From contig OY744473.1 of NCBI GenBank assembly GCA_963556145.1, forward strand, positions 1,054,001 through 1,118,000: a DNA stretch of 64,000 nt. Reading direction: 5' to 3'. The stretch comes from Hygrocybe punicea. Its lineage: Eukaryota; Basidiomycota; Agaricomycetes; Agaricales; Hygrophoraceae. Position 1 is the stretch's first letter; the number at the start of each line of letters is the position of its first letter. The notes below the pieces were generated by a model that saw only the letters and a list, made by a program, of their open reading frames with translations, made no database searches and was not told the origin of the DNA. The position numbers and the translations under genes are program-made. Positions 43,190 through 53,179 of this stretch are shown one piece after another.

Positions 43190-44690
43190 TGGTAGGTTGA
43201 CCCAGGTACAGCTCTTGCTGGTCAAGGGTGGCAGGGTGGGTCAACCCAGTGTCAGCTCTGCCATGGGGTAGGTTAACCCAGGACAGCTATTCTGGGAAGG
43301 TTGGGTTGACCCAGGTCCAGCTGTGCAAGCAACGTGGGTTGACCTGGGTTGACCGTGGACCAGCTCTTGCTGCAGGCTTGGGTTGACCTGGGTCCAGCTG
43401 TTGCTGCAGCACTGGGTTGACCCAGGCCCAGCACTTCCTGCAGGGTGGGGTGGCTGGGGTCCAGGTATTGCTGCAGCACCGGGTTTACCAGGGTTCAGCT
43501 ATTGCTGCAGCACTGGGTTGACCGGGGTCCAGATATTGCTGTGGCACCAGGTTGACCCAGATCCAGCACTTGCTGCAGGGCTTGGGTTGACCTGGGTCCA
43601 GCTATTGCTGCAGCACTGGGTTGATCTGGTTCCAGCACTTGCTTTGGGGCTTGGGTTGACCCGGGTCCAGCTCTCCCTGCAGGCTTGGGTTGACCGGGGT
43701 CCAGCTATTGCTGCAGCACTGGGTTGACCAGGGTCCAGCACTTGCTGCAGCACTGGGTTGACCAGGGTTCAGCTATTGCTGCAGCACCAGGTTGACTGGG
43801 GTCCAGCACTTGCTGCGGGGGTTGGGTTGACCCAGGTCTGGCTCTTCCTGCAGGCTTGGGTTGACCTGGGTCCAGGTATTGCTGCAGCACTGGGTTGACT
43901 GGGGTCCAGATATTGCTGCAACACCAGGTTGACCTGGATCCAGCACTCGCTGCAGGGCTGGGGTTGACCCAGGTCCAGCTCTTCCTGCAGGCTTGGGTTG
44001 ACCTGGGTCCAGCTATTGCTGCAGCACCAGGTTGACCGGGGTCCAGATATTGCTGCAGCACTGGGTTGACCTGGGTCCAGCACTTGCTGCAGCACTGGGT
44101 TGACCAGGGTCCAGCACTTGCTGCAGCACTGGGTTGACCAGGGTCCAGCTATTGCTGCTGCACCGGGTTGACCGGGGTCCAGATATTGCTGCAGCACTGG
44201 GTTGACCCAGATCCAGCACTCGCTGCCGGGCTGGGGTTGACCAGGGTCTAGATATTGCTGCAGCACCAGGTTGACCGGGGTCCAGCACTTGCTGCGGGGC
44301 TTGGGTTGACCCAGGTCCCACTCTTCCTGCAGGCTTGGGTTGACCGGGCTCCAGCTATTGCTGCAGCACTGGGTTGACCTGGGTCCAGCACTTGCTGCAG
44401 GGCTTGTGTTGACCAGGGTCCAGCTCTTGCTGCAGCACTTTGTTGACCCACATCCAGCACTCACTGTAGGGTAGGTTGATTGGGGTCCAGCCTGTCCTGT
44501 AGCATTGCATTGACCCCAGACCCACCCATGTCGCAGGTTTGGATTCATGAGGGTCTGGCCATTGCTCCAGCATTGGGTTGACATGGCCCTGCTCTTGCTG
44601 CAGACGAAGGTTGACCCTGGCCCAGCTCTCACTGCAGGATTAGGTTGACCAGGAGCCCGCTTTTGCTTTGACATGGGCCCAGCCACATCC
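43190..44690 (-). repeat. Left-arm 34-bp minisatellite
   Basis: Tandem 34-bp units, consensus GGGTTGACC-N-GGGTCCAGC-NN-TTGCTGCAGCAC, spaced exactly 34 bp where checked (44063, 44097, 44131). Each unit contains a PstI site. Open frames in all three minus-strand phases arise because 34 is not divisible by 3 and no phase has a stop. Confidence 0.85.
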
Positions 44691-45113
44691 CACTCTGCCT
44701 GCATGTATTTAATGTTGACAACATTGACAGAGCTCACAACAGCTCAAACCAATATTTATTCAGAACCTGCCATATATATAAAGTAATCAAAATGTTTCAA
44801 TCTGTACTTCACATAAATGTACGATGTAATATAATTTGAATGCAATTATTAACAGCACAGGGAATAGCAAAATTACACAATTATTATTTTGACACTGCAC
44901 AATATCTTACCTTTACTATCAGCCATCAGCCATTACAGGAGCTACTTATCCCCAATGCCAATCTATGGCAAAACCAGAAATTACCCCACTTGGAATATTG
45001 TGCTTTTCTATTTAATATTGCTCAATTCTCTATTGGAATCAATATATATAACCTTACTATTACTTAAAATAGACACATACATTTAATGATTATTAAAATA
45101 CATAATTAAATAG
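44691..45113. other. AT-rich spacer of the left arm
   Basis: Inverted counterpart of about 47670-48060. No gene; short frames only. Confidence 0.5.
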
Positions 45114-45460
45114 TAAAGGGCAGGAGGCAGGTGAGAGGAAGGTGGGTGTGGACTGGGAGGAAGGGTGTGGGTGTGGGAGGAAGGTGGGTGTGGGTGTGGG
45201 AGGAAGGTGGGTGTGGGAGTGGGAGGAAGGTGGGTGTGGAGTGGGAGGAAGGTGGGTGTGGAGTGGGAGGAAGGTGGGAGTGGGAGTGGAGGAAGGTGGG
45301 AGTGGGAGAAGGGAGTGGGAGTGGGAGAAGTGGGAAGGTGGGAAGGCAGGAGGCAAGGGCAGCAGGGAGAGGGAGAGGGAGAGGGAGAGGGAGAGGGAGA
45401 GGGAGGAGGAGAGGGAGGAGGAGTGGGAGGAGGAGTGGGCGGAGAGTGGGATGTACGTAC
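45114..45460 (+). repeat. Polypurine (GGGAGGAAGGTGGGTG) tract, left arm
   Basis: About 350 bp almost entirely G and A with T in GGTGGGTGTGG words. Mirrored by a C/T tract at 47420-47660. Capable of G-quadruplex or triplex structures in principle. Confidence 0.7.
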
Positions 45461-45493
45461 CCGTTGCGTTCCCCTCGTCCTCGTCGTCTTCGT

Positions 45494-46225
45494 CTACGTC
45501 TCCGTCGTCCCCGTCCCCGCCGTCCCCGTCCCCGTCGTCCCCGTCGTCCCCGTCCCCATCGTCCCCGTCTCCGCGTTCCGGTCCCTGTCGTTCCCGTTCC
45601 CGTCGTTCCCCTCGTCGTCGTCATCGTCCTCGTTGTCGTCGTCATCCCCCGTAGTCCTCGTCGTCCGCTGGATCGTCGTCGTCGTCTCCCTCGTCCTGTC
45701 GTCTCCGTCGTCCTGTTGTCCTCTCGCTGGCCGTCTCCGTCCCGTCGTCGTCCCCTGGCTGGCCGTCTCTGCCCTCATCGTCTCTGTCCTCGTCGTTGCC
45801 GCTGTGGTTGTCTCGGACGTCTGTCTCGGTCGTTGGCGCATCCTCGTACCCGGCCTCGCGGCCTCGTTTCCGTGGCCGTTTTCATCGGCATCCGTTCTGT
45901 TTGCTGGGGTGGCCGTGGCGTTGTTTTCTGGGCTGGTGTTGGGTTCGCTTGTGTTTGTTGTGGGTGTAGCTGCAATCATTATAAACATTAGCATACAACT
46001 CACAAAAAATTCAAAAAAGACATTACCTTGGGTGCTCTTCTGCACCCGTTTCCTGTTGTTGACGCGTTCCTGTTGTTGACGCGTTGTTGAAAACGAGTCG
46101 TTTGAAGTCGCGTGAAAGCCAACCGGCAGTTGCCGATTTCCCAAACGGGTTCGAGTTGCCAAACATGGATGTGTGGCTGAAGCTTTTGAATCTTCTGGCA
46201 TGCACAACAATGCATGCATACCCAA
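45494..46225 (-). pseudogene. Exon-like block of the left arm
   Basis: A minus-strand frame of 243 codons, Thr/Arg/Asp/Gly-rich from CGTC/CGTCC repeats in its C-terminal half, with a segment containing a hydrophobic patch (FFEFFVSCMLMFIMIAA) that may be intron. The right arm holds a shorter homologous frame at 47053-47385 (MPGMDRNTLARATS). Possible GT-AG sites occur. It could be the remnant of a captured or ancestral gene; a low-complexity artefact is equally possible. Confidence 0.35.
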
Positions 46226-47020
46226 AGTCAGATCCTCAAAAGATGTAAATATAGTATACCTACCCTCATGTCAAATTTTGTATTTTATTCGGCCCTGCGT
46301 AAAGAGCTATTCACCATTTATTCCATTGCTCTGCCAGAATTGGACCCTTAATGATCTAACTTTGTCTTAAAAATCTGAAATTAATCTAAGGAGTACTTGA
46401 AGAAGTACTCATTGTGGTACACATAAGTGCCTGATTGTTGGTGGACCAGGACCTTTGTTGCAGCCAAGCAAATGCACAGAATTGTGCATTGTGGCTGACC
46501 CATCAACCGAGTCCAAACTTCAGCTTTACTCTGAACCTTTCATTTCTTGGCTACAACAGATTTCTGGGACCACCAAGTGCCAGGCACTGATCATCAATAC
46601 AATAGATACTTTACATAGTAGTTTCACAATTATTTTCATATTTTTCAGAGCAATATTGGTAAAGTTGCACTTTAAGGGTCTGAAATTGGCAGGGAGGTAT
46701 CAATGAATCATAAATATCTCTCTATGTAGGCCATAATAAAATACAAAATTTGGGGAGGATGTAGTTATAGGCTACTTCTATCCCCTCATGGTCTTAAATG
46801 TGTTACAAAGTTGTTGTGCTCTATGCAATAACATTGAGAAAAGTCAGATCATGCTTACATATAAGGCAACTCGCACCCGTTTGGGCAATCGGCAACCTCC
46901 GGCGTGCGTCGGCGATTCGTCGCGTACTCCGCGATGCGTCCACGAAAACAGCAGCAGCAAAATCAAGTAGAAGGTAAGTAGATTTCTCAAATTTATTATC
47001 CATTACTATGCTAGCTAATA
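46226..47020. other. Centre of the palindrome
   Basis: AT-rich arms continue to pair (for example CAAATTTTGTATTTTATT with its counterpart near 46745, and TGGTGGACCAGGACC with GGGACCACCA) and meet near 46505. The central 60-80 bp pair poorly. No frame longer than 83 codons. Confidence 0.6.
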
Positions 47021-47052
47021 TTGTTGTTTTTATGTAGAACTTTCTCATTGCC

Positions 47053-47385
47053 GTGCCGGGAATGGACCGCAACACGCTTGCCCGCGCCACGTCACGTCAA
47101 CGCCAAACTGAAGGGCCGAAACGGCGGATGGCAGGCAACGACGAGGACAGAGGCGATGAGGGCACAGACGGCCAGCCAGGGAAGACGACGGGGACGGAGA
47201 CGGCCAGCGAAGAGACGACAGGACGACGGAGACGACGACGACGATCCAGCGGACGACGAGGACTACGGGGGATGACGACGACAACGAGGACGATGACGAC
47301 AACGAGAGGAACGACAGGAACGGGAACGACAGGGACCAGAACGGCGGGGACGGGGACGACGGGGACGAGGACGGCGGAGACGTAG
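47053..47385 (+). pseudogene. Exon-like block of the right arm
   Basis: Plus-strand frame homologous to part of 45494-46225 but shorter. Rich in T, R, G and E from GACGGGGACG repeats. The block preceding it (46860-46975) matches 46100-46160 inverted and contains a GTAAGTAG donor-like site. Confidence 0.35.
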
Positions 47386-47419
47386 ACGAAGACGACGAGG
47401 GCAACGGGAACGCAACAGG

Positions 47420-47670
47420 TATGTACATCCCACCCCTCCGCCCTCGTCTCCTCCCTCTTCCTCTGCCTCTCCCACTCCCACTCCCTGCTGCCCCTCCCTC
47501 CTCCCTTCCATCCTGCCCTTCACCCTCCCTTCTCCCACTCCCACTCCCACTCCGTTCTCCCACACCCACACCCATACCCATACCCACACCCACACCCACA
47601 CCCACTTCCAGTCCCAGTCCCAGTCCCAGTCCCAGTCCCACTCACACCTACCTTCCTCCCCCCCAACCCC
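47420..47670 (+). repeat. Polypyrimidine tract, right arm
   Basis: C/T-rich complement of the left-arm purine tract, including CCCACACCCA and CCCAGTCCCAGTCC runs. Confidence 0.65.
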
Positions 47671-48079
47671 TTTATTATTTAATTATGTATTTGGATAAAA
47701 TAATAATTAATTTGATATGTCCATTCTAAGTAATAGTGAGTGTTTGTGTACTGATTCCAATTGAGATTTGAGTAATATTAAATAAAAAAGGCACAAAATT
47801 CCAAGTGGGGTAATTTCTGGTTGTTATATATATAAATTTTGTTTGGGAATAAGTAGCTCATGTGAGAGATAAAGCTAAGAGTGAGAGATTGTGCATTTTC
47901 AAAATAAGAATGTTGTAATTTTGGTATTACCTGTGCTTTGAATTATTGCATTTGAAATTATATTACATTTGAAGAAACTGAGACATTTTCTTTACCGGAT
48001 ATTGCATTTTCTGAATAAATATTGGCTTGAGTTGTTGTGAGCTCTGGCAATGTTGTCAACATTAAATACATGCAGGCAG

Positions 48080-49990
48080 AGTGGGATGTGGCTGAGCCCG
48101 TGTCAAAGCAAAAGCGGGATCCTGGTCAACCTAATCCTGCAGTGAGAGCTGGGCCAGGGTCAACCTTCGTCTGCAGCAAGAGCAGGGCCATGTCAACCCA
48201 ATGCTGGAGCAATGGCCAGACCCTCATGAATCCAAACCTGCGACATGGGTGGGTCTGGGGTCAATGCAATGCTACAGGACAGGCTGGACCCCAATCAACC
48301 TACCCTACAGTGAGTGCTGGATGTGGGTCAACAAAGTGCTGCAGCAAGAGCTGGACCCTGGTCAACACAAGCCCTGCAGCAAGTGCTGGACCCAGGTCAA
48401 CCCAGTGCTGCAGCAATAGCTGGAGCCCGGTCAACCCAAGCCTGCAGGAAGAGTGGGACCTGGGTCAACCCAAGCCCCGCAGCAAGTGCTGGACCCCGGT
48501 CAACCTGGTGCTGCAGCAATATCTAGACCCTGGTCAACCCCAGCCCGGCAGCGAGTGCTGGATCTGGGTCAACCCAGTGCTGCAGCAATATCTGGACCCC
48601 GGTCAACCCGGTGCAGCAGCAATAGCTGGACCCTGGTCAACCCAGTGCTGCAGCAAGTGCTGGACCCTGGTCAACCCAGTGCTGCAGCAATATCTGGACC
48701 CCGGTCAACCCAGTGCTGCAGCAATAGCTGGACCCTGGTCAACCCAGTGCTGCAGCAAGTGCTGGACCCTGGTCAACCCAGTGCTGCAGCAATATCTGGA
48801 CCCCGGTCAACCCAGTGCTGCAGCAATACCTGGACCCAGGTCAACCCAAGCCTGCAGGAAGAGCCAGACCTGGGTCAACCCAACCCCCGCAGCAAGTGCT
48901 GGACCCCAGTCAACCTGGTGCTGCAGCAAAAGCTGAACCCTGGTCAACCCAGTGCTGCAGCAAGTGCTGGACCCTGGTCAACCCAGTGTTGCAGCAATAG
49001 CTGAACCGTGGTCAACCCAGTGCTGCAGCAAGTGCTGGACCCCGGTCAACCCAGTGCTGCAGCAAGTGCTGGACCAAGGTCAACCCAGTGCTGCAGCGAG
49101 TGCTGGATCCAGGTCAACCCAGTGTTGCAGCAATATCTGGACCCCGGTCAACCCAGTGCTGCAGCAATACCTGGACCCAGGTCAACCCAAGCCTGCAGGA
49201 AGAGCCAGACCTGGGTCAACCCAACCCCCGCAGCAAGTGCTGGACCCCAGTCAACCTGGTGCTGCAGCAAAAGCTGAACCCTGGTCAACCCAGTGCTGCA
49301 GCAAGTGCTGGACCCTGGTCAACCCAGTGTTGCAGCAATAGCTGAACCCTGGTCAACCCAGTGCTGCAGCAAGTGCTGGACCCCGGTCAACCCAGTGCTG
49401 CAGCAAGTGCTGGACCAAGGTCAACCCAGTGCTGCAGCAATATCTAGACCCCAGTCAACCCCAGCCCTGCAGCGAGTGCTGGATCTGGGTCAACCCAGTG
49501 CTGCAGCAATATCTGGACCCCGGTCAACCGAGTGCTGCAGCAATAGCTGGACCCCGGTCAACCCAAGCCTGCAGGGAGAGCTGGACCTGGGTCAACCCAA
49601 GCCCCAAAGCAAGTGCTGGAACCAGATCAACCCAGTGCTGCAGCAATAGCTGGACCCAGGTCAACCCAAGCCCTGCAGCAAGTGCTGGATCTGGGTCAAC
49701 CTGGTGCCACAGCAATATCTGGACCCCGGTCAACCCAGTGCTGCAGCAATAGCTGAACCCTGGTAAACCCGGTGCTGCAGCAATACCTGGACCCCAGCCA
49801 CCCCACCCTGCAGGAAGTGCTGGGCCTGGGTCAACCCAGTGCTGCAGCAACAGCTGGACCCAGGTCAACCCAAGCCTGCAGCAAGAGCTGGTCCACGGTC
49901 AACCCAGGTCAACCCACGTTGCTTGCACAGCTGGACCTGGGTCAACCCAACCTTCCCAGAATAGCTGTCCTGGGTTAACCTACCCCATGG
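48080..49990 (+). repeat. Right-arm 34-bp minisatellite
   Basis: Same 34-bp unit as the left arm in inverted orientation. The array is about 400 bp longer than the left one, with internal higher-order duplications (48830-49000 is repeated at 49170-49340). Confidence 0.85.
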
Positions 49991-50195
49991 CAGAGCTGAC
50001 ACTGGGTTGACCCACCCTGCCACCCTTGACCAGCAAGAGCTGTACCTGGGTCAACCTACCACCCCACATTTCCCCAGCAAGAGCTGTCTCTTGGGTTAAC
50101 CTACCCCCCCAGCAAGCAACTGCGCTATGTGTACCTACCTTTTGCAACTATATCTGCGATTGGGTTAACCAAAACGACTGGGTCTACTGAGGAGA

Positions 50196-50988
50196 TGTAG
50201 AGGGTCCTCGACCCTCTGAGGCCGTAACATCGATATCTAGCGAATCCGCTCGAACCCGACGTCTCTAGCAATCTACTCTCGAACCCGACACAACCTGACA
50301 CAACCCGATGCATACCGACTAGCACGGCCGCTCACGTACCTGGTCGGTCTATCTCCTAAACTCACGGAACTTCAAATATCAAAGATAGATCTCATCGGAC
50401 TGGGATCCCAACATCGGACTTGCCTTATTCACGCCTAGCATCTCCCTTATGGGGATATAGTAAAGTATATTGCATCTTTTATGGTTTTTATATCTTCCAC
50501 CCATTTTCCCTGTCATCGTCGCCTCGCAACACTCTTCCTACTTCCCCATTTTTATTCTCCTTTGTTTCCTCTCATCGGCTGAGGACTCTCATCCGAATCT
50601 AGGTACAGAAATTTGTAGTATAAAAACGGTGCCCAAGCGCCGTCTCAAAATAAGAAACCAGTTCCCCCATTTCCTCTCTCTGAGAATTAGTCTCTCAGTA
50701 AAATCCATCGCACATACTACTCGTCGGTTTCCTCGACGCTCTCCCCGTCCTTCTACCGTCTTAATCTCTACGTTTCTCGTCACCTGACACCCGACCCGCC
50801 GTACCCGACATCGTCGGCTTCATTGGCTTCGACCGGTCTCGATAGATTTCAGTAGTTTACTTGGCGGCTTCTTACCTTTTATATCCTATTATCTTACTGA
50901 AGCTTGTTAGACTATTCCTAGTCACTTCTACGCTGACCCCACAGGCTTAGGATTATTATTCCGCAGCCACCCCGACCTCGCCTTTACA
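50196..50988 (+). repeat. 3' LTR of gypsy-1
   Basis: 793 bp, about 98.6% identical to the 5' LTR. Preceded by GGAGA and the end of the foldback element, followed by ACGG. Confidence 0.9.
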
Positions 50989-51382
50989 ACGGCGTTGTTC
51001 AATTCGTCGTCCGGCTCGGCAGCCTTGTGGGGGTCTTGTAAGGAGCGTGGGGTGCCGTGGTTGGGCGTGGTTGGTTGGGTTTTTGGTGGGCGAAGCTGGT
51101 GACGTGGCTGCACGAGGTGGCTGTGCGGAATGGTGAAGATGGGCGAAAAGTCATGAAGATGGTCGCGGGGCATGTAGAATGATGCGGACGTATCGCTGGG
51201 GCCATCGGAGATTGTTTTTTGTAGTGTTTTGCATGGGTGTGCTGCGTGGAATCGCGCGGGTGGGCTCTCGGGGGGGTACTCTGTGCTCGAAAATCTCTGT
51301 TGCAGTAGTCAAAAAGGGTCTGTGCGAGTGGAATGTTGTGGTCTCCGGTGGCGTGGCTCAAATCGCGCTCTCATCACCACGA

Positions 51383-51540
51383 TGGAGTGGTCCCGAGGGA
51401 CCTCTCGGGATCGGGGATGGAATCGCACGGAATGGCTGAGGTGGATGGGATAGGATAGGACAAGATCCACTGACTACCACATCGGGAACTGCTACTGACT
51501 AAGGAAGAGGTCACGTGATGTGCCAGGCACAACTACTACA
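51383..51540 (+). repeat. Right LTR of TRIM C
   Basis: 158 bp, identical to 32837-32994. Preceded by CTCATCACCACGA as in TRIM A. Confidence 0.85.
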
Positions 51541-51731
51541 GCGTGTAAAGAATTACATCGCAGGATTTATCAATAGGTCCATCTCGGTTAGGTGTCCTAT
51601 CGATATTACCTATGGGTATTGGTTCTTCCAAATACGAGAAGGAAAGGGAATTGTTTTCTATGAAATGGTGGTTGATGAAACAGCCAGCAGCACCAGTGTC
51701 AATTAAAATGCGAACAGGGAATCATTCTCCA
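51541..51731 (-). pseudogene. Chromovirus protease, N-terminal half
   Basis: Minus strand reads FPVRILIDTGAAGCFINHHF with the retropepsin active-site triad DTG, then PIPIGNIDRTPNRDGP. The frame leads directly into 32836 across TRIM C. It is bounded on the other side by the 1,440-bp hAT element. Confidence 0.8.
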
Positions 51732-53171
51732 TAGTGCTACTGAAGTGCAGTTCAGTCCAGTTCAGACCCATTTTGGCTGAACTCTGAACTGAACTCCAGG
51801 TTCAGTTCAGACTTTCACGTGAACGGAACCTGAACCGCCCTGAACCATTCGCTTTTTTTTTTCAGGGCCCGAACCGGGTTCATGAACAGTTCGGACACTC
51901 AATTTTAGTATTATCACGCATTTTACAAAAAAAATTCACTATATATTACTGTAACTATTTAATCTCACTAGGAACCTCATTATATTGTGGTAAATATTCA
52001 AATATGGCATTACCCGCAGGTATCGCCTGGCACTGGTGAGGCACCCACCTCCCAGTAACCTCGCAAACATAGTCCCGACGTCAATTGACGTCGGGCTGCG
52101 TGTTCGCGAGGTGTTTGCTGAGGGGTGGGGACCTAGACCCTGCCGGTGATCCCCCAACTACACTGGTCATTGTTTTCTGAGTAGTTAGAACTAGAGCATA
52201 ATTCAAATTAAATTGGAACATACCGAGTGCAGCGGGGGTGGCTCCTGCTGCTCCCCTCGCTTCCATTGCGATCCATTATCCCAGTTGTTGTTGTTGCGTT
52301 GCCGGTGCCATTGGCATTGGCATTGGCGTTAGTGTTGGTGTTGGCATTGGATGGGCATTGGCGTTGGCGTTGGATGGGCGTTGGCGTTGGCGTTGGATGG
52401 GTGTTGGCATTGGCGTTGGTGTTGGATGGGCATTGGCGTTGGTGTTTGATTGGCATGGCATTGGATTGGCGTGACGTCGGATGGGCGTTAGCGTTGGCAG
52501 TTGTTTGGCGTGGCGTTGGATGTGCATTGGCATTTGCATTGGCGTGGGTGTGGGTGTGGGTGTGGGTGTCGTTGGGCTGGTGAGGATGGTAGTGTTAGTT
52601 GTTACTGATTAATAAATAAACACTTACAATTGGCAGTGGGGTTGGGTGCACCAACCCCGCCGCTCTCTTTCTCTCGTTTGGGGGTGGTTCATTGATGGTG
52701 GTGCTGGTGCTGGTGCTGGTGCTGCCTTGCATCATCATCATCATCATCGTCCATCTGGTGGCCACCAACTTGGTGGTGGTTGGTAGTAGAGCCTACAAAG
52801 GTAATAGTGAATGAGTTATAAATGATAATGAAAGTACAAAATACCTATTTGCCTCGAATGCTTGCGTTCGAGGCTTTTCAGAGTGGTGGTTGTTGGTGGC
52901 TGAAAATAAAGTTTAGTGACTAAAATGGAAATTTGCCGGATTGGCATGTGAGTAAAACTTTCGTTTGGAGTGCAAAATACTTACCTGCAGACATCGGTTT
53001 GGCGGTTCTGAACCGCTCATGAACCGTTTAGACAACCCAGGGGTTGTGTGAACCCCAAACCAGACCCGGGGTTCAGTTCAGCCCAAGGTGCTGGACTGAA
53101 CCGAACTTCTGGTTCGGTTCGGAGTTCGAACCAGGTTCGGATCGGTTCTGAACCAAACTTTGGCAGCACTA
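51732..53171. mobile_element. 1,440-bp non-autonomous hAT element, copy 1
   Basis: Ends TAGTGCTACTGAAGTGC and GGCAGCACTA. Duplication ATTCTCCA / GTTCTCCA (51724-51731, 53172-53179; 7 of 8). The subterminal 100-200 bp are packed with GAACC/GGTTC words (CAGTTCAG, TGAACC). The middle has a GGCATTGGCGTTGG hexamer-type microsatellite (52300-52560) and exon-like stretches with splice-like borders. No transposase. The second copy at 62169 has the same length. Confidence 0.85.
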
Positions 53172-53179
53172 GTTCTCCA

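Larger units (their letters stand above)
43061..50190. mobile_element. 7,130-bp palindromic foldback transposon
   Basis: Starts TCAGTAGACCCAGTCG and ends with the exact complement; flanked by a perfect 5-bp duplication GGAGA (43056-43060, 50191-50195). The two halves match in inverted order along almost the whole length: unique ends, a 34-bp minisatellite, AT-rich spacer, a purine (left) or pyrimidine (right) tract, a CGTC-rich exon-like block, and AT-rich DNA up to a symmetry point near 46505. The arms differ in repeat number and in indels. No transposase is seen. The 5-bp duplication excludes Tc1/mariner and classic hAT. I cannot place it in a superfamily. Confidence 0.85.
34054..50988 (+). 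mobile_element. Ty3/gypsy element copy 1, complete but interrupted
   Basis: 793-bp LTRs at 34054-34846 and 50196-50988 with a perfect 4-bp duplication ACGG (34050-34053, 50989-50992). Plus-strand order: LTR, primer site, gag-protease, pol, antisense spliced gene, polypurine tract, LTR. A 7,130-bp foldback transposon sits between the tract and the 3' LTR. The two LTRs differ at about 11 positions, mostly C/T or G/A at CpG. Without the inserted element it is about 9.8 kb. Confidence 0.9.
32837..51540 (+). mobile_element. TRIM-like element C, hosting gypsy-1
   Basis: Identical 158-bp LTRs (32837-32994, 51383-51540), TGGAGTGGTCCC to GGCACAACTACTACA. The native interior is 32995-34053 plus 50993-51382; the rest is gypsy-1. 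The interior is G-rich on the plus strand with long non-specific frames and no retroviral motif. Flanks GCGC (32833-32836) and GCGT (51541-51544) differ at one base. The chromovirus protease frame reads through (VILYT then PPSYHE) when the element is removed, confirming the insertion site. Confidence 0.8.

Noticed and set aside
43190..44690. Regularly spaced repeats resembling a CRISPR array
   Set aside because: Units are directly tandem with no spacers, and the DNA is eukaryotic.
43273..49978. Many long overlapping frames of 60-320 codons rich in Q, P, S, C and W
   Set aside because: All are the 34-bp minisatellite read in its three phases. The same peptide repeats in each phase, so these are not separate genes.
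52208..52583. Frames rich in N, A, P, T or G, V, L, A inside the 1,440-bp hAT elements
   Set aside because: They come from the GGCATTGGCGTT microsatellite. The two copies differ in repeat number and phase.
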